From assembly GCA_030019215.1 (NCBI GenBank), contig JASEEZ010000005.1:1-64000 (forward strand): 64,000 bases of DNA, given 5' to 3'. A program made the position numbers and the translations under genes. The stretch's first letter is position 1; each line of letters starts with the position of its first letter. The DNA comes from Actinomycetota bacterium. GTDB lineage: Bacteria > Actinomycetota > Aquicultoria > Subteraquimicrobiales > UBA9087. Below the pieces are notes generated by a model. The model saw nothing but the letters and a program-made list of their open reading frames with translations. It did not search any database and had not been told where the DNA came from. Shown here one piece after another: positions 17,747 to 26,314 of the stretch.

Positions 17747-18787
17747 ATGAGAGAAAGGATAGCTGTTGCTCTGAGTGGAGGAGTTGACAGTGCTGTCGCT
17801 GCTGCTCTTTTGATCGAACGGGGTTACGATGTTTTTGGGGTCACCATGCTCCTGGGTGATTTTACCGACGATGTGGAAGCGAAACAGGTCGCCAGGACGT
17901 TGGGCATCCTGCACTTCAGTATCGACCTGAGGATGACTTTTAAATCAAAAATCATCGATTATTTTTTAAAAGAGTATCTCTGTGGGCGAACCCCAAACCC
18001 CTGTATCGTTTGCAATAGGTTAATTAAGTTCGGTGAACTCCTCGAGTTTGCTCTCAAAAAGGGTGCCACTCATCTGGCTACCGGCCACTATGTCAGAGTC
18101 GAATATGACGGCCCCAGAGGGCGCTTTCTGGTATTTAAAGCGGCGGATGCGGCGAAGGACCAATCGTACATGTTCTGGTCGCTATCTCAGGAGCAGTTGA
18201 GTCGTCTGAAGATGCCCTTGGGGTTGTTGAAAAAAGTTGACATCCGCAGCATGGCGGAGGAGAGGGATTTGCCTGCAAAGAAGCTCGAAAGTCAGGAGAC
18301 ATGCTTCATCTCGAAGGGAGATTATAGGAGTTTCCTTCTTGCCAAAGTGCGGGAGGAGATTTTGCCGGGTGAGATTGTTGATGAGAAGGGAGGGGTTCTG
18401 GGGAAACACAAGGGGCTTCCTTTTTACACCATTGGCCAGAGGAGGGGGCTTGGCTTGGCACACCCTACGCCTCTTTACGTGTTGGGTCTACGCCCCGAAG
18501 AGAACGTGGTGGTAGTTGGGGAGGAAAGAAGTCTGTATAAGACCGAGCTCATTGCCTCCGGGGTTAACCTTATTCCCTTTGATTCGTTGAAGGGGAGGAA
18601 GACGAGGGTGCGGGCGAAGGTAAGATATAAGGTGAAGGAAGCGGAGGCGATTCTTATTCCTCTTGAGATCGATAGGGTAAAAATTGAGTTTTCAATTCCT
18701 CAGCGCGCTATCGCCCCGGGACAATCGGTGGTTTTTTACCAGAATGATATGCTTTTGGGTGGAGGGGTCATCGAATCGGCAAAGTAG
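17747..18787 (+). CDS. mnmA: tRNA 2-thiouridylase MnmA
   Basis: A 346-residue enzyme that places sulfur on U34 of Lys, Glu and Gln tRNAs. It contains the PP-loop ALSGGVDSAVAA, the conserved Cys in TPNPCIVCNR, ATGHYVRV, DQSYMFW, and the second catalytic Cys in ESQETCFIS, followed by GQRRGLG. The start is ATG behind GAGGAG. A cysteine desulfurase gene often precedes mnmA; none is adjacent here, so the sulfur donor must be encoded elsewhere. Confidence 0.95.
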   Translation: MRERIAVALSGGVDSAVAAALLIERGYDVFGVTMLLGDFTDDVEAKQVARTLGILHFSIDLRMTFKSKIIDYFLKEYLCGRTPNPCIVCNRLIKFGELLEFALKKGATHLATGHYVRVEYDGPRGRFLVFKAADAAKDQSYMFWSLSQEQLSRLKMPLGLLKKVDIRSMAEERDLPAKKLESQETCFISKGDYRSFLLAKVREEILPGEIVDEKGGVLGKHKGLPFYTIGQRRGLGLAHPTPLYVLGLRPEENVVVVGEERSLYKTELIASGVNLIPFDSLKGRKTRVRAKVRYKVKEAEAILIPLEIDRVKIEFSIPQRAIAPGQSVVFYQNDMLLGGGVIESAK

Positions 18788-18851
18788 AAATCGAGTGGTC
18801 GATATGGTAGAATTTGGCTTCAAGACGGCGATTCTTTAGAGGGGGTGGAGT

Positions 18852-19214
18852 GTGAACTGGGCGTTGATTTTGGATGTGACGATTGCCCTGGCTGTCGGGG
18901 CCCTCTCGATCTTCCTTGTGGTGGTCTTGATCCAGCTTTCCAGGACGCTTAGGAGTATTAATGCGTTGGTCAAGGACTTTAACAGGGAGATCATTCCGAT
19001 CTTCTCCAAGTTGCAATCCACGGTGGATGAGGTGAACACTGAGCTGGCTAGGGTCGATGAGATCGTCAAGGCTGTTCAGGAGGCGAGCGATAAGGTCAAC
19101 GCCACGGCGGAAGTTGCCCGGCAGCTTATCTCTCCCTCTTTAATCAAGCTGGCCAGTCTTTCCACCGGGGTGAAAAAGGCCGTTACCACTCTGGTTAGGG
19201 GCAAGGGGGATTAA
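18852..19214 (+). CDS. DUF948-like membrane-anchored coiled-coil protein
   Basis: A 120-residue protein with one N-terminal membrane helix (about residues 5-27) and a long helical tail with repeated hydrophobic spacing (VDEVNTELARVDEIVKAVQE, VNATAEVARQL). This organisation matches the DUF948 family found in Gram-positive genomes; function unknown, with a general-stress or envelope role often suggested. Start GTG behind GGGGGTGGAG. A 4-base gap separates it from another small envelope-type gene. Confidence 0.75.
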   Translation: MNWALILDVTIALAVGALSIFLVVVLIQLSRTLRSINALVKDFNREIIPIFSKLQSTVDEVNTELARVDEIVKAVQEASDKVNATAEVARQLISPSLIKLASLSTGVKKAVTTLVRGKGD

Positions 19215-19218
19215 GGAT

Positions 19219-19503
19219 TTGAGGAGAGCAGGGGTTAGCATATGTCTTGGCTTGCTGGTGGGGACCGGTTTGGTTCTTCTCCTCGACCCATCGGCCAGGG
19301 AGAGGTCGAAGCAGTCTGCTCGGAAGTTACTCTGTCTTCTCCTGACCTGGGCGGAGAGCGGTCTGGGAGAGTGGCAATTGCGCCTGGAGGAGGCCATCGA
19401 GGCGGGCAAGGAAGCGGCCAGACTCAAGGAACGTGAACTAGAGGGCAAGATTTTGTTCAAATCCGGGGAACTGGAAGAGGAATCTCCTAAATACATCATC
19501 TGA
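19219..19503 (+). CDS. Small membrane-anchored protein of unknown function
   Basis: A 94-residue protein with one hydrophobic N-terminal helix (VSICLGLLVGTGLVLLLDPS) and a charged helical tail. Its layout recalls YtxH-like proteins, but no clear signature is seen. It starts with TTG 4 bases after the DUF948 gene, so the two are probably translated from one message. I infer only an envelope location. The start is not firm because the nearest SD (GGGGG) lies 9 bases away. Confidence 0.5.
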   Translation: MRRAGVSICLGLLVGTGLVLLLDPSARERSKQSARKLLCLLLTWAESGLGEWQLRLEEAIEAGKEAARLKERELEGKILFKSGELEEESPKYII

Positions 19504-19558
19504 TTCCCACCTTTTAAGTTCCTGCTTCTTAAGTGTGCTCAATGGGGTGACTGAGTTT

Positions 19559-20617
19559 ATGAGGCATTCTGGTGAGGAAATCTATCAAGGATGGAAGAAA
19601 ACGGGAATTATAATCTGGACGATCCTTGGTTGTTTGGTTTTGTTGTTCGCACTGGCTCTTGCGATTAAAAAGATCCAGCCGATTTTTCTTCTTTTCATGC
19701 TGACGGGGATCATTGTCTATGTGATGGAACCGCTCGTTCGCTACTTTGAGAGCCAAAGGATTCCACGGCTTGTGGCAGTTATTTTCGCCTATTTTTTGGT
19801 CATCTTTTTTGTCGTCTTAATCTTCGTGTACCTGGCACCTATAGTGGTACAGCAAGGCAGGGAGTTCACCGCCAACCTTCCCGGTTATGTGAAAAGGGCT
19901 ACCGAGCTGATGGAGGCATATCAGAAGGAGTTGGTGGGCGTACGAGTTCCCCAAATGGCCGGAGAACTCTTGGAGGAAGCCCTGAATTCACTGAAGAATG
20001 TCACCTTGAAGCTATTTTCGCGTCTTCCCAGTATGACGATAAATGTTGTCTATAGTCTCTTTTATCTGGTCTTAGCTCCAGTCCTTGCCTTTTACATTCT
20101 CAAGGATTTGAAGAAGATCAAACTCACAATGAACTCTCTCATTCGGGACAGACATAGGGAGGAGACAGTAATCATACTTCGAAAGATTCACGCCATTGTG
20201 GGTGGTTTCTTGAGGGGTCAGCTTCTGGTGGCTCTTTGTGTGGGCATTCTGTCCATCATAGCCCTGACGATTCTCGGAGTCGACTTCGCTATTGTGCTTG
20301 GAAGTATCGTTGGGATATTGAATGTGATTCCTTATTTTGGTCCGATAGTTGGAGGCCTTCTGGCGGCGCTTGTAGCCTTCATCAAGTCACCGATTCTGGC
20401 ATTTTGGGTTATAGTTGCCATGGTCATCATACAGAGCATAGATGCGATGATTCTCTCCCCCAATATCATCAGCCAGCAGGTCAACCTGCACCCGGTTATG
20501 GTGGTCTTCGCTCTCCTTGTGGGAGCAGTTCTCTTCGGTTTCATGGGGTTGCTGTTGGCAATCCCTCTTCTAGCGATGGGCAAGGCCCTGGTCTATCATT
20601 TTCTAGAGAAGATGTAA
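19559..20617 (+). CDS. AI-2E family transporter (PerM-like permease)
   Basis: A 352-residue polytopic membrane protein with about eight helices: a paired N-terminal set, a soluble central part (about residues 95-150), then VVYSLFYLVLAPVLAFYIL, and C-terminal segments with FLRGQLLVALCVG, GLLAALVAF and the PNIISQQVNLHPVMVVFALL signature of the AI-2E/PerM family. The true substrate in this lineage is not known. I chose the ATG at 19559 because GGGGTGA lies 8 bases upstream; a GTG at 19535 is an alternative. It is followed by alaS, as in many monoderm genomes. Confidence 0.88.
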   Translation: MRHSGEEIYQGWKKTGIIIWTILGCLVLLFALALAIKKIQPIFLLFMLTGIIVYVMEPLVRYFESQRIPRLVAVIFAYFLVIFFVVLIFVYLAPIVVQQGREFTANLPGYVKRATELMEAYQKELVGVRVPQMAGELLEEALNSLKNVTLKLFSRLPSMTINVVYSLFYLVLAPVLAFYILKDLKKIKLTMNSLIRDRHREETVIILRKIHAIVGGFLRGQLLVALCVGILSIIALTILGVDFAIVLGSIVGILNVIPYFGPIVGGLLAALVAFIKSPILAFWVIVAMVIIQSIDAMILSPNIISQQVNLHPVMVVFALLVGAVLFGFMGLLLAIPLLAMGKALVYHFLEKM

Positions 20618-20649
20618 TATGGGAAGATTTCACGCTCGAGGGGTGGATT

Positions 20650-23298
20650 ATGACCAGCGATAAGATCAGGGAGAAATTTTTGAAATTTTTTCAGGAGAGA
20701 GACCACACCATTCTTTCCAGCTCGTCCCTGGTTCCACAAGATCTGTCCCTTCTCCTCACCGGTGCTGGGATGATTCAGTTTAAGCCGATCTTTCAAGGCG
20801 AGGTGAAACCGGAGTTCACCAGGATGGCTACTTGCCAGAAGTGTGCAAGGACCACCGATATTGAACGAGTTGGTTACACTGCTCGGCACCTAACTTTCTT
20901 TGAGATGTTGGGCAATTTCTCCTTCGGCGACTATTACAAGAAAGAGGCCATTTCCTGGGCCTGGGAGTTTTTAACCAGGGTTTTGAAATTTGATTCCGAT
21001 AAACTCTGGGTCACTATCTACCAAGAGGATGACGAGTCCTTCGATATCTGGAAGGCCGTTGGGTTTCCAGAAGAGAGGATTGTCCGGATGGGTGAGGAGG
21101 ATAATTTCTGGTCGGCTGGTCCCACTGGGCCCTGTGGCCCCTGCTCAGAGCTGGTCTATGATTTTGGCGAGGAGCGAGGTTGCGGGAAAGAAACCTGTGC
21201 CGTTGGCTGTGACTGCGACAGGTTTCTTGAGGTCTGGAATTTGGTTTTTATGCAGTATAAACGGGACGAGAAGGGGAACTTAAATCCTTTGCCCAAGAAG
21301 AACATCGACACGGGCATGGGTTTGGAGAGGGCGGCGGCCATTCTTCAAGGTGCCTTCACTGTCTTTGAAACCGATCTCCTGAGACCCATCGTGAATAGGG
21401 CGGCGGATTTGGCTGGGGTGAAATATGGAAAGGATGCAGCTAAGGATGTTTCGCTTAAAATTATCGCCGATCATGTGCGGGCGGTTACCTTTTTGATCGG
21501 GGATGGAGTTTTGCCTTCAAATGAGGGGAGAGGCTATATCCTGAGAAGACTCCTGAGGAGAATCGTTCGCCATGGGAGGCTTTTGGGGATCAAAGAACCT
21601 TTCCTTTCCGAACTAATCGACGTTGTGGTGAAGGTGATGGAAGGGGTATACCCAGAGGTTCGAGAGAGTCGGGAGTTCATCTCTCGTATTGCCACCTCGG
21701 AGGAGGAGAGATTCTCCCAGACTCTCAGATCGGGTTTGTCGATCCTGGGCGAGGTTGTCAAGAAAGTTAAGTCGAGGGGAGCTTTGGAAGTTCCCGGGGA
21801 TGCTGTCTTTCAGCTCTATGACACCTATGGTTTTCCCGTGGAGTTGACCGAAGAGATAGCGAAGGAGAGTGGTCTTTCAATAGATCGCAAAGGTTTCGAT
21901 GTTCTGATGGAGGAACAGCGAGCGAAGGCGAGAGCCACTTGGGAAGAGAAGAAGTTGACCGGGCCGAAAGAGGTTTACAATGAGATATTGGACCAGTATG
22001 GGGAGACCGAGTTCGTCGGTTACTCTCAAGATGTCGTGCAGACAACTGTCGTTGCCATCGTCAAAGGAGAGGTGGTTGTACCCAAAGCTCAGGCGAAGGA
22101 GGAAATAGAGATTGTCTTGGGCAAGACGCCTTTTTACGCTGAGATGGGGGGGCAGGTGGGAGACACTGGTCTGGTGGAGACCACCACTGGCAAGTTCAAG
22201 GCAACGGATACTCAGATTCCCCTCCCCGGGGTATATATTCACAGGGGGAAAGTGATTGAGGGAACCATCGAGGCTGGTCAGGCAGCAACAGCCGCGATTG
22301 ATGTGGTTCAACGAGCTGCGATCTGTAGAAATCATACGGCGACCCATCTCCTTCAGTGGGCTTTGCGGACTGTTTTAGGTAAGCATGTGAGACAGGCTGG
22401 TTCTCTCGTGGGCGCCAGGAGACTACGTTTTGATTTCACTCACCCCTCCGCTTTGACTTCTGAGGAAATCCGGAGAGTTGAAAAACTGGTCAATGGCAAG
22501 ATTTTTGAGAATCACCCAGTGAGATGCTATGTGACCTCTCTCGAATTTGCCAAAGAGAGCGGAGCCATCGCTCTTTTTGGCGAGAAATATGACGAGTTTG
22601 TGAGAGTAGTGGAGGTCGATGAAATTAGCCGAGAGCTTTGTGGGGGAACCCACGTGACCTCGACTGCTGAGGTAGGACTGCTTAAAATCATTGACGAGAG
22701 AAGTATAGGAGCAAATCTCCGTCGGATAGAGGTGCTTACTTCCCATCGAGCCCTGGACTATTTATATCGGGAGGAAAAAATTCTCGAAGAGGTGGCCGGT
22801 TCTCTAAAAACTGGGGTCTCTGATGTGGCCGATCGCATTGAGAGTCTTCTGGCAAATTTAAAGGATAAGGAGCGCGAGATAGAGTCCCTGAGGTCACAGT
22901 TGATGGGGGCTCAAGTCGAAGAGATCGTTACCTCGGCTCGGACGGTCGATGGCGTAAAGGTCATCATCGAGTCCGTGGAGGCGAGGAATATGTCTGACTT
23001 ACGTTCCTATGTGGATCTTTTGAGGGAAAAGGTCGGGAGCGGGATAATAGTATTGGCTGCTGTCTCTGGGGAAAAGGTCATGTTGGTTTCGGCGGTCACA
23101 TCCGATCTAGTAGGTGATGGCTTCCACGCGGGAGAGATTTTGAAGGAGATAGCTCCTCTAGTCGGAGGGGGGGGTGGCGGCAAGCCCGAACTGGCTCAGG
23201 CTGGGGGCAAGCACCCCGAGAAGATACCCCAAGCTCTCGAGAAGGCTTTGGGGTTTGTCCGGGAAAGGGTGAAGAAGCGAAGAGAGAAAACGCGATGA
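20650..23298 (+). CDS. alaS: Alanyl-tRNA synthetase
   Basis: An 882-residue class II synthetase with all standard parts: catalytic core (TARHLTFFEMLGNFSFGDYY, GMGLERAAAILQG), a Cys-rich insertion near 160, the editing domain (NHTATHLLQWALR and the zinc motif CGGTHV), and a C-terminal DHHA1-type C-Ala domain ending GGGGGGKPELAQAGGK. I chose the ATG at 20650 behind GAGGGGTGGA because it gives the family start TSDKIREKFLKFF. An open frame continues upstream but overlaps the permease gene in another frame and is not coding. ruvX overlaps its end by 4 bases. Confidence 0.96.
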   Translation: MTSDKIREKFLKFFQERDHTILSSSSLVPQDLSLLLTGAGMIQFKPIFQGEVKPEFTRMATCQKCARTTDIERVGYTARHLTFFEMLGNFSFGDYYKKEAISWAWEFLTRVLKFDSDKLWVTIYQEDDESFDIWKAVGFPEERIVRMGEEDNFWSAGPTGPCGPCSELVYDFGEERGCGKETCAVGCDCDRFLEVWNLVFMQYKRDEKGNLNPLPKKNIDTGMGLERAAAILQGAFTVFETDLLRPIVNRAADLAGVKYGKDAAKDVSLKIIADHVRAVTFLIGDGVLPSNEGRGYILRRLLRRIVRHGRLLGIKEPFLSELIDVVVKVMEGVYPEVRESREFISRIATSEEERFSQTLRSGLSILGEVVKKVKSRGALEVPGDAVFQLYDTYGFPVELTEEIAKESGLSIDRKGFDVLMEEQRAKARATWEEKKLTGPKEVYNEILDQYGETEFVGYSQDVVQTTVVAIVKGEVVVPKAQAKEEIEIVLGKTPFYAEMGGQVGDTGLVETTTGKFKATDTQIPLPGVYIHRGKVIEGTIEAGQAATAAIDVVQRAAICRNHTATHLLQWALRTVLGKHVRQAGSLVGARRLRFDFTHPSALTSEEIRRVEKLVNGKIFENHPVRCYVTSLEFAKESGAIALFGEKYDEFVRVVEVDEISRELCGGTHVTSTAEVGLLKIIDERSIGANLRRIEVLTSHRALDYLYREEKILEEVAGSLKTGVSDVADRIESLLANLKDKEREIESLRSQLMGAQVEEIVTSARTVDGVKVIIESVEARNMSDLRSYVDLLREKVGSGIIVLAAVSGEKVMLVSAVTSDLVGDGFHAGEILKEIAPLVGGGGGGKPELAQAGGKHPEKIPQALEKALGFVRERVKKRREKTR

Positions 23299-23720
23299 GG
23301 AAAATGGGTTTGGATATAGGGACCAAGAGGATCGGGGTGGCGATATCCGATCCTCTTTACCATACAGCCCGGGCTCTAACGGTTATAGAACGTGGCAAGT
23401 TCGATTCGGAGATACAAAAGCTTCGGGAGATCGTCGCCGAATATCAGATCGATGAGATCATTGTGGGTTTGCCCTTGAAACTGAATGGGACAGTGGGGTC
23501 TCAGGCCAAGGCGGTGAAGGAATATATCGATAAGCTTGGATCCACTTTACCCATTCCCATCCGGGGTTGGGATGAGAGGCTAACCACGCTTGTTGCCGAG
23601 AAAGTGCTCCTGTCCCTGGATGTTAAGCGGGCGAAGAGAAAAAGGATAGTTGACAAGGTGGCCGCTTCCGTCATTTTGCAGAGCTATCTGGATAATTTAC
23701 GTCAGGAGGAGGGGGAGTAA
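23295..23720 (+). CDS. ruvX: RuvX/YqgF Holliday-junction resolvase-like protein
   Basis: A 141-residue RNase H-fold protein with MGLDIGTKRIGVAISDP at the start, the conserved Glu in DEIIVGLPLKLNG, and GWDERLTT plus KVAASVILQSYLD near the end. The family processes the 5' end of 16S rRNA and has been linked to Holliday junctions. The ATGA overlap with alaS implies coupled translation. The alaS-ruvX-mltG order is typical of Gram-positive bacteria. Confidence 0.94.
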   Translation: MRKMGLDIGTKRIGVAISDPLYHTARALTVIERGKFDSEIQKLREIVAEYQIDEIIVGLPLKLNGTVGSQAKAVKEYIDKLGSTLPIPIRGWDERLTTLVAEKVLLSLDVKRAKRKRIVDKVAASVILQSYLDNLRQEEGE

Positions 23721-23730
23721 TCTGCCAGGG

Positions 23731-24813
23731 TTGAGCGGAGGCAGAGAGAGAAAAAAGACTTTTCCAGAAGGAATCCACTTATCGAAGAAAAGTGGATTGA
23801 CCCTTGCCTTTACTCTTCTTGTGGTCTTGGTTGGGCTGTTTGTTTTGTGGTTACTTCTTTGGCCCCTAACCGGTGCAAAGAAAAGCGTGAAAATCGTCGT
23901 CCAGCCCGGCTCATCTTTTTCTGAGGTTGCTGATGCTTTGGTTCGGGAAAAGGTGGTGGCCAGTACCTTGATCCTTGAAATTTTGGCTGGCCGAAGCGGG
24001 GTGGATAAAAAGGTTCTGCCTGGAGAGTACCAGTTTAGGCGGGGAATGTCTTATGCGGAAACTCTGGGTGTTCTTCGCAGAGGGCCCATCAAAAAGGTCT
24101 CTACGGTGGTGATCCCGGAAGGTTTCACCATCGATCAGATTGCCGATAGATTGAAGGCTAGAACCGAAGTGGATGCTGAGGAGTTCAGAAGATTGGCAAA
24201 AGAGGGGCGTGCCTCCGACCAGATCTCCTCTGCGTTGTGGGGCTACGATTTCCTCGAAAGCAATCTCGGTTCGAGCCTGGAGGGTTACCTTTTCCCGAAA
24301 ACTTACCGGATAGACGAGGATACAACGGCGGATGAATTCCTCAATCTGTTGCTTGCCCAGTTTGAAAAAGAGACCTCTTCGCTGGATTGGTCTGGGGCGG
24401 AGGCAAGAAACTTGACCGTTCACGAGGTCGTCACCCTGGCCTCTTTGATAGAGAAGGAAGCCAGAATTTCCGAAGAGCGCCCTCTCATTGCTGCGGTCAT
24501 TTACAACCGGTTGCAAAGGGGTATGCTTCTGCAGATAGATGCCACTGTTCAGTATGTTCTTCCCACGAAGAAAACCAGATTGACTGAGGATGACCTAAAG
24601 ATCGCCTCGCCATACAATACTTATTTGCAGCCTGGGCTCCCCCCTGGCCCCATTTGTAATCCGGGATTGGCCTGCTTGAAGGCGGCCTTGAATCCCGCCG
24701 AGGTGGACTATCTTTACTATGTGCTGACCGATTCTGATGGGAGGCACACCTTCACCAGTTCTTATGAAGATTTTGTGCAGGCAAAGCAGGAGGCAAAAAA
24801 AAGCTTAAAATAA
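23731..24813 (+). CDS. mltG: Endolytic murein transglycosylase MltG
   Basis: A 360-residue enzyme with one membrane helix near residues 20-45, a LysM-like extracellular part (VVQPGSSFSEVADAL, VVIPEGFTIDQIADRL) and the YceG catalytic domain with the essential Glu in LASLIEKEARISEERPLI, then VIYNRLQRGM and LQIDATVQYVL. It cuts nascent peptidoglycan strands. The start is uncertain: I took the TTG at 23731 (10 bases after ruvX), which leaves a cytoplasmic tail before the helix; a TTG at 23797 is possible. Confidence 0.9.
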   Translation: MSGGRERKKTFPEGIHLSKKSGLTLAFTLLVVLVGLFVLWLLLWPLTGAKKSVKIVVQPGSSFSEVADALVREKVVASTLILEILAGRSGVDKKVLPGEYQFRRGMSYAETLGVLRRGPIKKVSTVVIPEGFTIDQIADRLKARTEVDAEEFRRLAKEGRASDQISSALWGYDFLESNLGSSLEGYLFPKTYRIDEDTTADEFLNLLLAQFEKETSSLDWSGAEARNLTVHEVVTLASLIEKEARISEERPLIAAVIYNRLQRGMLLQIDATVQYVLPTKKTRLTEDDLKIASPYNTYLQPGLPPGPICNPGLACLKAALNPAEVDYLYYVLTDSDGRHTFTSSYEDFVQAKQEAKKSLK

Positions 24814-24848
24814 CTGCTCTAACTGGAAATTGCCCTGTTTGAAGAAGG

Positions 24849-24876
24849 TTAAGAAAATTCTCGAGTGTGCCGATAT
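24849..24876 (+). promoter_or_regulatory. Sigma-28-type promoter before yqeG-aroE-pilB-pilB
   Basis: TTAAGAAA (24849-24856), 12 bases, GCCGATAT (24869-24876). The same two boxes with the same 12-base spacing stand at 32450 and 38083. The predicted start point lies about 10 bases before the SD of the first gene. TATAAT is embedded in the downstream box (CGATATAAT), so sigma-A use cannot be excluded from sequence alone. Confidence 0.6.
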
Positions 24877-24900
24877 AATTTGTGATACGAGGTGAGCCCT

Positions 24901-25452
24901 TTGCTGGAGCGTTTTCGCCCTGATGGTTATCACGATTCCATATTCGATGTTGATATGGAGGAACTGAAGAGGGGAGGAATCACTGGTCTGGTAGTTGATC
25001 TGGACAACACACTGGTTCCCCGTTATGAGCGGGAGGCCCCTGAACAGGTTCACAAGTGGCTTGAGGGGGTCATTGAGAGGGGTTTTAAGGTCTGCATCGT
25101 TTCCAATAATTGGGCTGGGAGGGTAAAGACCATAGCTGATGAACTTGGTCTATCCTTGGTAGCCCCGGCTGGCAAGCCTCGAAGTGGTGCCTTTGTCCAG
25201 GCCATGGAGATTTTGGGTACCTCTCGCTCTCAGACGGCGGTCATAGGAGACCAGTTGTTTACCGATATTTTGGGGGGCAACCTGGCTGGCTTGGTGACCA
25301 TTTTGGTCGTTCCTATAAGTCCGCGGGAGCCCTTGCACACCAGGATTTTGCGACGGTTGGAGAGAATAGTTCTTCGAAGGCTGCAGAAAAAAGATTTGCT
25401 TCGGAAATATCGGGCTTCTTTTCCTGATTCGGGGGGCGGTTTTTGTGTGTAA
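24901..25452 (+). CDS. YqeG family HAD-type phosphatase
   Basis: A 183-residue HAD-superfamily hydrolase of the YqeG type. Motif I is VVDLDNTLVPRYE (Asp nucleophile and Asp+2), motif II lies in CIVSNNW, Lys in GKPRSGAF, and motif III GDQLFTDILGGN. The family is related to phosphatidylglycerophosphatases of the Gep4 type. I chose the TTG at 24901 because GAGGTGA sits 5 bases upstream; the GTG at 24892 would overlap that SD. In Bacillus yqeG also lies close to aroE (aroD), as here. Confidence 0.88.
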   Translation: MLERFRPDGYHDSIFDVDMEELKRGGITGLVVDLDNTLVPRYEREAPEQVHKWLEGVIERGFKVCIVSNNWAGRVKTIADELGLSLVAPAGKPRSGAFVQAMEILGTSRSQTAVIGDQLFTDILGGNLAGLVTILVVPISPREPLHTRILRRLERIVLRRLQKKDLLRKYRASFPDSGGGFCV

Positions 25453-26311
25453 AGTAGATGGAAAGACGAAATTGACGGGGATAATTGGTTATCCCTTGGA
25501 ATACACGCTATCTCCCATCATGCACAATGCTGCCTTCCAACATATGGGTCTTAACTGGTGCTACCTTCCCTTGGTGGTGGAAGAAGCCGATATTTACCGC
25601 GCCCTGGATGGTCTCAAGGCCCTCAACTTTATGGGCATCAATGTCACCATGCCTTACAAGGAGGAGGTAATACCCTTCATGGATGAGATGACTTCCTATG
25701 CACAGATTGTTGGGGCTGTGAACACTATTCATATTCAGGGGGGGAGGCTCGTCGGCTACAACACCGATGGCCGTGGTTTTATCACCTCTCTTCAACAGGA
25801 TGCGAAGTTCGATCCCAAGGGCAAGGGTGTTTTAATCGTGGGTGCCGGCGGAGCCGCTCGGGCGGTGGCGGTCAGCCTGACTTTAGCTGGGTCATCGCGC
25901 ATTATCGTGGTTAATCGAACCCTGGAGAGGGCACAATCTCTGTGCCAGCTTCTTCAGGGCAATTTTCCTTCCTGTGAGGTCAAGGCGATGGATATGGAGG
26001 GAGATCTTTCAGGTGCTTTTTCTCAGGTTGAATTGGTAGTAAATGCGACTCCCATTGGAATGGATCTGGAGAAGAAGGAGGTTCCCATTTCCACGGATTT
26101 TTTGGGCAACCGGCATCTCGTCTGCGATCTTATCTATAAACCGGTGGAAACAAACTTTCTTAAGTTGGCCGGAAAGCGAGGGGCGCGTACCTTAGGCGGC
26201 CTGGGCATGCTCCTGCATCAAGGGGCGGCATCTTTCGAGATTTGGACGAACCTCGATCCTCCTATCAAGGTGATGCGAGAGGCGCTGGAGAAGGGACTGG
26301 GTTTGAAATAG
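25445..26311 (+). CDS. aroE: Shikimate dehydrogenase AroE
   Basis: A 288-residue NADPH-dependent enzyme that reduces 3-dehydroshikimate to shikimate. Substrate-binding YTLSPIMHN, catalytic Lys in NVTMPYKEEV, Asp in NTDGRGF, the Rossmann loop VGAGGAARAVA and NRTLERA are all present, as is the closing GMLLHQGAASFEIW. It overlaps yqeG by 8 bases. It is the only shikimate gene left of the pilus region; aroC, aroK, aroB and aroQ lie to the right of it. Confidence 0.95.
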   Translation: MCKVDGKTKLTGIIGYPLEYTLSPIMHNAAFQHMGLNWCYLPLVVEEADIYRALDGLKALNFMGINVTMPYKEEVIPFMDEMTSYAQIVGAVNTIHIQGGRLVGYNTDGRGFITSLQQDAKFDPKGKGVLIVGAGGAARAVAVSLTLAGSSRIIVVNRTLERAQSLCQLLQGNFPSCEVKAMDMEGDLSGAFSQVELVVNATPIGMDLEKKEVPISTDFLGNRHLVCDLIYKPVETNFLKLAGKRGARTLGGLGMLLHQGAASFEIWTNLDPPIKVMREALEKGLGLK

Positions 26312-26314
26312 ATC

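Noticed and set aside
20236-20649. Open reading frame running 138 codons upstream of alaS in the same frame
   Set aside because: It overlaps the AI-2E permease gene in another frame, has no alanyl-tRNA synthetase homology, and alaS has a canonical ATG with SD at 20650.
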